Below, in pieces: positions 8,168-13,244 of a stretch of 28,132 bases of DNA. Location: assembly GCA_035690885.1 (NCBI GenBank), contig DASSKC010000163.1, forward strand, positions 1 through 28,132. Direction: 5' to 3'. The position numbers and the translations under genes are program-made. The stretch's first letter is position 1. Every line of letters begins with the position of its first letter. The notes under the pieces are model-generated. The model worked only from the letters and a program-made list of their open reading frames with translations, was not told where the DNA came from and made no database searches. This DNA is from Oleiagrimonas sp035690885. Its GTDB lineage: Bacteria; Pseudomonadota; Gammaproteobacteria; Xanthomonadales; Rhodanobacteraceae.

Positions 8168-8239
8168 CATGCCTGCCACTGTCGTGGCACAGCCGTTAGA
8201 ATCGACGCATCCCCGCTCCAAACCAAGGACACATGACCC

Positions 8240-8635
8240 ATGAGTGACATACCCGGCGACCTGAAGTTTCTCAAGACCCACGAGTGGGCACGTCTGGAAG
8301 AGGACGGCCTGGTTCGGATGGGTATCTCCGACCATGCCCAGGAACTTCTGGGCGATCTCGTCTACGTCGAGTTGCCCGAGATCGGCGCGCATCTCGATGC
8401 CGAGGTTGCCGCGGCGGTGGTTGAGTCGGTCAAGGCGGCATCGGACATTTATCCGCCGGTGTCCGGCGAGGTCGTGGCAGTCAACGACGCGCTCGAAGAC
8501 AAGCCCGAATTGATCAACGAAGATGCCTTCGGTGAAGGCTGGATTTTCGTCATCAAACCCGACAACAGGGATGATGTCGACGGGCTTCTCGGTCCCGAGG
8601 CGTATGCCGAGTTGCTTGAAGCCGACGACCACTGA
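8240..8635 (+). CDS. gcvH: Glycine cleavage system H protein (lipoyl carrier)
   Basis: The 131-residue protein carries the aminomethyl intermediate between GcvP, GcvT and GcvL on a lipoyl arm. The lipoylated lysine is Lys65 in 'VVESVKAASDIYPPVSGEV', and the start 'DLKFLKTHEWARLEEDG' and end 'FGEGWIFVIKPDN' are typical. It lies 72 bases after gcvT and is followed 19 bases later by a terminator, so gcvT-gcvH is probably a two-gene operon. Downstream of the terminator is the MetJ-fusion gene, which also belongs to one-carbon/methionine control. Confidence 0.97.
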   Translation: MSDIPGDLKFLKTHEWARLEEDGLVRMGISDHAQELLGDLVYVELPEIGAHLDAEVAAAVVESVKAASDIYPPVSGEVVAVNDALEDKPELINEDAFGEGWIFVIKPDNRDDVDGLLGPEAYAELLEADDH

Positions 8636-8654
8636 TCAGCGTCGCCAAATGGAG

Positions 8655-8681
8655 AACGGGCCGACTTTGCCGGCCCGTTTT
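8655..8681 (+). terminator. Rho-independent terminator after gcvH
   Basis: AACGGGCCG (8655-8663) pairs perfectly with CGGCCCGTT (8671-8679) around a 7-base loop and leads into TT. The stem is strong although the T-run is short (TTT). Confidence 0.75.
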
Positions 8682-8885
8682 CCATGTCGGGCGAAAAAAA
8701 CTTCACGCGCCATTGTTGCGTGTTCAGCAACGACTGTCGGTCGTGAATGCATGCGACGAATGGCATGCGTCGTGTTGCGCGGCGACTGGCCGGTAGCGTG
8801 GTTCGTGTTGGTGCGGTGTCAAGCGAAACCGTTGTCTGATGCGGGATGTGCGTGGAGTCATCGTGCTGTGATGCAATTTCCATAT

Positions 8886-8901
8886 AGACGTTTATACGTC
8901 T
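8886..8901. promoter_or_regulatory. Tandem met-box-like operator (MetJ site)
   Basis: AGACGTTT-ATACGTCT matches two adjacent copies of the E. coli met box AGACGTCT at 14 of 16 positions, with perfect 6-base arms AGACGT/ACGTCT. MetJ dimers bind tandem met boxes cooperatively when loaded with SAM. Its position 160 bases before the metJ-like gene suggests autoregulation. The match is read by eye and the protein-site pairing is inference. Confidence 0.65.
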
Positions 8902-8996
8902 GCATTGATTCGCGAATGGTTCGATCATTGTTTTGCGCTCCGAAAAACTTGCCGATGCGTGTCCGCCGAATGCGTGCGCGTTGCGCGTCAAATTGA

Positions 8997-9025
8997 TTGA
9001 CACCACGTTTTTTCCGGAATAGCTT
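8997..9025 (+). promoter_or_regulatory. Candidate promoter of the MetJ-fusion gene
   Basis: A perfect -35 TTGACA (8997-9002) is followed after 17 bases by TAGCTT (9020-9025), which keeps the T1, A2 and T6 positions of the -10 box. Arms GTCAA (8987-8991) and TTGAC (8997-9001) form an inverted repeat overlapping the -35, a possible second operator. The met box lies about 100 bases further up, so an additional promoter near it is also possible (TTGATT at 8905-8910 has no good partner). Confidence 0.4.
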
Positions 9026-9060
9026 TTGCCTCCAATGACGGCGTGCGCGCGAGGAAGTTG

Positions 9061-9840
9061 GTGAAATACGTCAAGCCATACGTGAAACACGGGGACAAGG
9101 CGGCAGCAGTTCGCAAGATCACCGTCTCGGTTCCGATGCATGTGTTGCGACTTCTTTCCAATGAGCGAACACGACGTCAGGTAAGCAACCTGCGGCACGC
9201 CACCAACAGCGATCTTTTGTGCGAGGCGTTTCTGCATGCTTTTACTGGGCAACCACTGCCAACCGATGAGGAGCTGAGACGAACCATGGCTACTGCAAAG
9301 AAATCCGCCAAGAAACCGGCCGCCAAGAAGGCGACCCGCAAATCCACTGCCAAGAAATCCACTGCCAGGAAAGCCACTGCCAAGCGGCCTGCCCGAAAGG
9401 TCGCAAAGAAAACCGCTGCCAAGAAGACCGCTCGCAAGAGCACCCGCAAGACGGCGGCACGCAAGGCCACCAAGAAGGCGGTCAAGAAGACTGCACGCAA
9501 GACGGCTGCCAAGAAGGCGACCAAGAAGGCAACGAAGAAGACAGCGCGCAAGACGACCGCCAAGAAGGCCGCCAAGAAGCCGGCACGCAAGACAGCGGCC
9601 AAGAAGGCGACCAAGAAAGCCGCACGCAAGAGTCCGGCCAAGAAGGCGACGAAGAAAACCGCGCGCAAGACGGCTGCAAAGAAGGCGACAAAGAAGACCG
9701 CCAGGAAGACGGTACGCAAGACCACCGTCAAGAAGGTGACCACCAAGAAGACGGTGCGCAAGACGACCGCCAAGAAGGCCACCAGGAAGACTGCACGCAA
9801 GAGTCCTGCCCGGAAGGCGACCAAGAAGACGACGAGCTGA
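9061..9840 (+). CDS. metJ: MetJ methionine repressor fused to a histone H1-like Lys/Ala-rich tail
   Basis: The single open frame encodes 259 residues in two parts. Residues 1-75 are a MetJ ribbon-helix-helix repressor: 'RKITVSVPMHVLRLLSNERT' and 'NLRHATNSDLLCEAFLHAFT' then 'GQPLPTDEELRR' are nearly identical to E. coli MetJ, including the DNA-contacting strand (Lys19, Thr21 equivalent to Lys23, Thr25). MetJ binds SAM and represses methionine genes. Residues 76-259 consist almost only of Lys, Arg, Ala and Thr in repeats such as 'KKTARKTAAKKATKK', with 'KSPAKK' and 'KSPARK', like bacterial H1-like proteins and AlgP tails. About 26 residues of the normal MetJ C-terminus are missing, replaced by the tail. 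The GTG at 9061 is preferred because GAGGAAG (9051-9057) sits at good distance; GTG 9043 would give a more E. coli-like N-terminus but has no Shine-Dalgarno. Upstream are a met-box-like site and a promoter, downstream a strong terminator. The fusion's effect on DNA binding is unknown. Confidence 0.93.
   Translation: MKYVKPYVKHGDKAAAVRKITVSVPMHVLRLLSNERTRRQVSNLRHATNSDLLCEAFLHAFTGQPLPTDEELRRTMATAKKSAKKPAAKKATRKSTAKKSTARKATAKRPARKVAKKTAAKKTARKSTRKTAARKATKKAVKKTARKTAAKKATKKATKKTARKTTAKKAAKKPARKTAAKKATKKAARKSPAKKATKKTARKTAAKKATKKTARKTVRKTTVKKVTTKKTVRKTTAKKATRKTARKSPARKATKKTTS
9286..9840 (+). other. Possible internal translation start giving a separate H1-like protein
   Basis: In frame within the fusion gene, ATG 9286 begins 'MATAKKSAKKPAAKK', which is exactly how free-standing bacterial H1-like proteins start. 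GAGGAG (9268-9273) lies 12 bases upstream, a somewhat long but usable spacing. Translation here would give a 184-residue, extremely basic nucleoid-associated protein in addition to, or instead of part of, the fusion. Only experiment can say whether this start is used. Confidence 0.45.
9294..9837 (+). repeat. Degenerate short-unit coding repeats (AAG-AAG-GC- type)
   Basis: The tail-coding DNA is built from recurring units such as 'gccaagaaggcgaccaagaag' variants, each encoding four to seven residues (AKKATKK, ARKTAAKK). Codon variation between copies suggests old duplications under selection for composition rather than a recent array. Such DNA can change length by slippage or recombination. 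Confidence 0.8.
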
Positions 9841-9919
9841 GTCGCAATCCGCAACACGATTTTGCCGATGGTTCTCCCTGTGGCTGCCCAGCGCAGGGCT
9901 TCACCAGGCAAGCGATTTT

Positions 9920-9949
9920 CACCCCGGGTTGCCCGGGGTGTTTCGTTTT
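9920..9949 (+). terminator. Rho-independent terminator after the MetJ-fusion gene
   Basis: CACCCCGGG (9920-9928) pairs perfectly with CCCGGGGTG (9932-9940) around a TTG loop, followed by TTTCGTTTT. It lies 80 bases after the stop. Confidence 0.85.
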
Positions 9950-9965
9950 CGGGCTTCGCGCAGGT

Positions 9966-10070
9966 CCAATGCAGGAACCTTTCCTATTGGCATCGACGGG
10001 TGAAACCGGGTACCTTTCGGCTGTCCGTGCCGAAGGGCGTGCTGATTTGCCCCTTGGCCGGTTGACGGGG
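9966..10070 (+). other. Run of hairpins in the non-coding region before the TonB-like gene
   Basis: Between the terminator and the TonB-like start (9950-10244) I see no gene. Three potential RNA stems follow each other: CCAAT-GC-AGGAA with TTCCT-ATTGG (9966-9990), CCTTTCGGC with GCCGAAGGG (10013-10037), and CCCC with GGGG (about 10050-10070). I do not recognise a known riboswitch class; the cores of glycine, c-di-GMP, cobalamin and SAM aptamers are absent. It may be a structured leader or small RNA, or chance in GC-rich DNA. The rest (10071-10230) holds nothing I can name. Confidence 0.4.
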
Positions 10071-10244
10071 GGTCCGTGTATGCCTGCGGTTATGCCGTTG
10101 CCGATTTGCTCGCCAAGCGACGCAGATCGCTCTTCATTTCGTGCATGCCTGTGATTACTTCGTTCCGCCGAGTCGCTCGGGCGTCATTCGCACATTGCGG
10201 AAAACCGCCCCGGCACGGATATGTGGATCACGAGCAGAAGGCAC

Positions 10245-11264
10245 ATGAATACTTCAAAAGCTACTTCATCCTTCCGGCGCGAGCGTGGGTTTTCGCTCGT
10301 GTCCGCCCTGGTCATCCTCGCCATCATCGTGGCGGTCGCGGTGGCGGCATGGTTCCTGATCATCCATCCGCACCGACAGGCCACGCAGTCCGGCCGCATG
10401 ACCGTGAGCGCGGGCAAGCCATCGACAGGCAAGGCGGCACCGCCGCCGGCGGACGTGGCGGCCATGTCCAACTCGCAGTTGCTGTCCGAAGCCAGCAAGG
10501 CGATCAAGGACCAGCGACTGCTCGCGCCCGAGGGCAACAATGCGTTCGAGTTCTACCTGAAAGTGCTCGATCGCCAGCCGGACAATCAGGTGGCCAAGGA
10601 CGCGCTGCGCGAGATTTTCCCGTTCGCGGCCAATGCGGCCGAGCAGGTGATCAACCGTGGTCGCTTTGCCGAGGCGGAGCGTGAAATCGGCTTGCTCGCC
10701 AAGGCGGCGCCCGACAACTACACGTTGACGATCCTGCGCTCCAAGCTGGATGCGCGGCGCAGGGTGGCCGCGCACCAGCAAGAGGCCGAGCAACTTGCGC
10801 AGCAGAAACAGGCAGCGGCGGCGCTGGCCGCTGCCAGGGCCCAGGCGGCCGCGAAGGCCAAGGAGGCCGAGCAAGCCAGGCAGCTGGCCGCCAAGCAGGC
10901 CAAGCAGCTGGCTGCGGCCAAGGCCGCCGCCAAGGCACGCCAGACCGAGGCGGCCAATCAGCCGCAGCCGGCCGAAAAAGCCAAGGTCGTGATCCACAAT
11001 GCGGTGCTGGTCCAGCAGGTCACGCCGCGTTACCCGCCGGCGGCGGCGCGCATGCGTCAACGTGGGTGGGTCGAGGTGCAGTTCACGGTCGGGGTTGACG
11101 GCAAGGTGCATCACGCGCACGTGGTCGAGGCCCAGCCGACGCACGTGTTCGATCACGCCGCGGTTTCGGCCGTGTCGCAGTGGCAATACAAGCCAGCCAC
11201 GCGCAACGGCAAGCCGATTCCGGTGACCATGCGTCAGCGCATCGAGTTCAAGCTGCAGCGTTGA
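10245..11264 (+). CDS. TonB-family energy transducer-like protein with prepilin-like N-terminus
   Basis: The 339-residue protein has a membrane segment at about residues 16-40, a region at about 70-180 with tetratricopeptide-like helices ('NNAFEFYLKVLDRQPDNQVAKDALREI', 'GRFAEAEREI'), an Ala/Lys/Gln-rich coiled coil at about 180-240, and a C-terminal TonB domain ('VTPRYPPAAARMRQRGWVEVQF', 'AVSAVSQWQYKPATRNGKPI'). TonB domains contact outer-membrane receptors. Unlike classical TonB, the N-terminus reads 'RERGFSLVSALVILAII', close to a type IV prepilin signal but with Ser, not Glu, at +5. AGAAGG precedes the ATG by 5 bases. No exbB/exbD is adjacent, so its role may differ from iron uptake. Confidence 0.83.
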   Translation: MNTSKATSSFRRERGFSLVSALVILAIIVAVAVAAWFLIIHPHRQATQSGRMTVSAGKPSTGKAAPPPADVAAMSNSQLLSEASKAIKDQRLLAPEGNNAFEFYLKVLDRQPDNQVAKDALREIFPFAANAAEQVINRGRFAEAEREIGLLAKAAPDNYTLTILRSKLDARRRVAAHQQEAEQLAQQKQAAAALAAARAQAAAKAKEAEQARQLAAKQAKQLAAAKAAAKARQTEAANQPQPAEKAKVVIHNAVLVQQVTPRYPPAAARMRQRGWVEVQFTVGVDGKVHHAHVVEAQPTHVFDHAAVSAVSQWQYKPATRNGKPIPVTMRQRIEFKLQR

Positions 11265-11294
11265 ACCTGCGCGCAACGATTCATTGAGTGTCAG

Positions 11295-11325
11295 TCCCGG
11301 GGTGTTGTCGTCCGACACCCCGGGA
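11295..11325. terminator. Strong hairpin between TonB-like and serine hydrolase genes
   Basis: TCCCGGGGTGT (11295-11305) pairs perfectly with ACACCCCGGGA (11315-11325). It is followed on the plus strand by TTCTCATTT. It lies between convergent genes and can end transcription from the left; a T-run is lacking on the minus side. Confidence 0.7.
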
Positions 11326-11328
11326 TTC

Positions 11329-12570
11329 TCATTTGTGTCGGCGCTTGCCGTCCAGACCGGCCCAGTCCACGTGCGGCAGACCGAGCAGCCGGTCGAAGAA
11401 CATGGGCATGAGGCCGGCCGGAACCGGATCGGTGCAGTTCCACAGGATCACCATGCCGATGCCGTACTCGGGAAAAAATCCGATCTCGGCGCGATAGCCT
11501 TGCACCGCGCCGGCATGGAATATCAGCGTGTGGCCGGCGTAATCGTAGACGCGCCAACCCAGCGCGTAATGGGCATGGTGAACGCGCGCGCGTCGCCATG
11601 GCGTGGCCCAGGTTTCGCTGGGTGTGTTGATGCCCGGCGCGTGCAGGGTTTTCAAAAGCGCCGGTGACAACACGCCGGGGCGATGGCCCATTTGCGCGAT
11701 CAGCCATTGCTCCATGTCGCGGATGCTGGCGTTGACGCCGGCGGCAGGCGACACGTGGTAGTAGTCGAGGTTGGGCTCGTAAGGTACCCAGTGACCGTTG
11801 CGGTAACGGTGCGGACGGGCCCAGCTTTTGCTGTGTTCGAGGCCGTAGCGGCCGTAGCTGGCCGTGGTCATGCCCAGCGGCCGAAAAATGTGCTGACCGA
11901 CCTCGCGATCGAAAAAGCTGCCGGTGCGGGCATGGATCACGTCGCCAAGCAGACTGAAGGCGATGTTCTGGTAGCTGTAGCAGGAACCGACGTCGCAGAT
12001 CGGGTCGATGCGATACAGCTGCCGTACCAGTTTTTCGTACGGAATGTTGGCTTCCAGGCGCAAGTCGTAGCTGTTGCGCGGCAGCCCGAGGCGTTGCCCG
12101 GCGATGTCGCGGACCGTGGCGTTGCGGGTGTCCTTGAGGTCCTTGAGCTTGAAGAACGGCAGGATGTCGTTGAGTCGCGAATCCCATGACAGCCGACCGT
12201 TTTGCACCAGCAGTCCGGTCATGGCCGTGGCAAAGGCCTTGGACAGCGACGCAAGGCGGAATACCGACGTCGGCGTCACGTGCTCACCGGTGTGTGCGTC
12301 GGCGTAGCCCATGGTGCGCTCGAAGCGCACATGCGATCCCACGACCACGGCGGTCGCCAGCCCGACCACGTCGTTGCGTTCGGCAACCCGGTCCAGCCAG
12401 TGGTTGTAGGCGTCGATGGCCGCCTTGATGCGCTTGTCGGGGATGGCTGGAGCCGTTGTGGTTGCCGATGCCACGTCGGTGTTCGCGGGTACAGCGGGGG
12501 CGGCAACAAGCGGGGTGGCGGCAAGCGCCCCGAAAGCGAGCGAGAGGGCGAAGACAAGACGTGGCAGCAT
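11329..12570 (-). CDS. Exported serine hydrolase, class C beta-lactamase/penicillin-binding family
   Basis: The 413-residue protein has a signal peptide (about residues 1-23, 'LVFALSLAFGALAATPLVAA') and a beta-lactamase-fold domain. The three motifs are visible: SxxK as Ser108-Leu-Ser-Lys111 in 'FRLASLSKAFATA', YxN as Tyr200-Gln-Asn202 in 'CYSYQNIAFSLLGD', and His352-Ala-Gly354 in place of KTG, common in esterase/DD-peptidase-like members. Two cysteines near the Tyr motif ('CDVGSC') may form a disulfide. It could be a DD-peptidase, esterase or peptidase; a true beta-lactamase role is not shown. The ATG at 12570 gives the signal peptide; the open frame continues upstream into lemA antisense, which is not real coding. 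It is divergent from lemA, 48 bases apart. Confidence 0.88.
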   Translation of the reverse strand: MLPRLVFALSLAFGALAATPLVAAPAVPANTDVASATTTAPAIPDKRIKAAIDAYNHWLDRVAERNDVVGLATAVVVGSHVRFERTMGYADAHTGEHVTPTSVFRLASLSKAFATAMTGLLVQNGRLSWDSRLNDILPFFKLKDLKDTRNATVRDIAGQRLGLPRNSYDLRLEANIPYEKLVRQLYRIDPICDVGSCYSYQNIAFSLLGDVIHARTGSFFDREVGQHIFRPLGMTTASYGRYGLEHSKSWARPHRYRNGHWVPYEPNLDYYHVSPAAGVNASIRDMEQWLIAQMGHRPGVLSPALLKTLHAPGINTPSETWATPWRRARVHHAHYALGWRVYDYAGHTLIFHAGAVQGYRAEIGFFPEYGIGMVILWNCTDPVPAGLMPMFFDRLLGLPHVDWAGLDGKRRHK

Positions 12571-12618
12571 GGTACTCTGGACAGGCAATGGCGCGCGTGC
12601 GCCAGGGAGAGATCGCCG

Positions 12619-13209
12619 ATGACAGGCTTGATTGTTGTTCTGGTTATTGTCGCCATCATTGTGGTGTACTTGATCGCCGTCTACAACGGCCTTGTACGTG
12701 CCCGCAACGGCTACAAAAACAACTTTGCGCAAATCGACGTGCAGCTCACGCGCCGGCACGATCTGATTCCCAATCTGGTCGAGACCGCCAAGGGTTACAT
12801 CGCGCACGAACGCGAGACCCTGGAAGCGGTCACGCAAGCGCGCACGGCGGCCGTCAGTGGCCTGGACGGGGCCAAGGCACAGCCGGGTGACCCGGGCGCC
12901 ATGCAGGAGCTGGGCCGCTCGGAAAACATGCTCACGCAGACATTGGGGCACTTGTTCGCCGTGACCGAGGCCTATCCGGACCTCAAGGCCAACCAGAACA
13001 TGATGCAGTTGTCCGAGGAGCTGACCTCGACCGAAAACCGCATCGCGTTCGCGCGTCAGGCGTACAACGACAGCGTGATGACCTACAACAACAAATGCGA
13101 GACCTTCCCGCCGTCGCTGGTCGCCGGCAGTTTCGGCTTCAAGTCGGCCGAACCGCTGGAGCTGGAGAACCCGGAAGCGCGCAAGGCGCCCGAAGTGTCC
13201 TTCAGCTGA
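12619..13209 (+). CDS. lemA: LemA family protein
   Basis: The 196-residue protein has one N-terminal membrane segment (residues 3-21) and the LemA helical domain: 'YNGLVRARNGYKNNFAQIDVQLTRRHDLIPNLVETAKGY', 'ERETLEAVTQAR', and 'YPDLKANQNMMQLSEELTSTENRIAFARQAYNDSV'. The biochemical role of LemA proteins is not established. AGGGAGAG sits 7 bases before the ATG. An M48 protease gene starts 35 bases downstream, a pairing repeatedly seen in bacterial genomes, suggesting that the two work together at the membrane. Confidence 0.93.
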   Translation: MTGLIVVLVIVAIIVVYLIAVYNGLVRARNGYKNNFAQIDVQLTRRHDLIPNLVETAKGYIAHERETLEAVTQARTAAVSGLDGAKAQPGDPGAMQELGRSENMLTQTLGHLFAVTEAYPDLKANQNMMQLSEELTSTENRIAFARQAYNDSVMTYNNKCETFPPSLVAGSFGFKSAEPLELENPEARKAPEVSFS

Positions 13210-13244
13210 TCGTGACCACGACCGACACCCGGTAACCATCGCCC

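Larger units (their letters stand above)
8682..9034. other. Long non-coding control region upstream of the MetJ-fusion gene
   Basis: This stretch between the gcvH terminator and the metJ start carries no convincing gene on either strand. It contains a small inverted repeat (ACGAC 8730-8734, GTCGT 8740-8744), a degenerate direct repeat GCATGCGaCGa/GCATGCGtCGt around 8749-8775, a met-box-like operator at 8886-8901, and a promoter near 8997-9025. It is more AT-rich in its second half than its neighbours, as expected for a regulatory region. Confidence 0.5.

Noticed and set aside
6446..8632. Long minus-strand open frame opposite the amidase end, gcvT and gcvH
   Set aside because: It runs across three real genes and the intergenic promoter, is rich in His/Arg/Gln as antisense translations are, and shows no domain.
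9061..9840. Tail as an antisense or frameshift artefact of a normal metJ
   Set aside because: The tail is in the same frame as the MetJ part, its composition is a known protein type, and a terminator follows its stop, so it is real coding sequence.
9966..10070. FMN or c-di-GMP riboswitch before the TonB-like gene
   Set aside because: A GGGTGAAA string recalls the FMN element and there are stems, but the conserved core of neither class can be found.
11329..12570. A true class C beta-lactamase resistance gene
   Set aside because: The KTG motif is replaced by HAG and the surroundings are core genes, so a housekeeping hydrolase, esterase or DD-peptidase is more likely.
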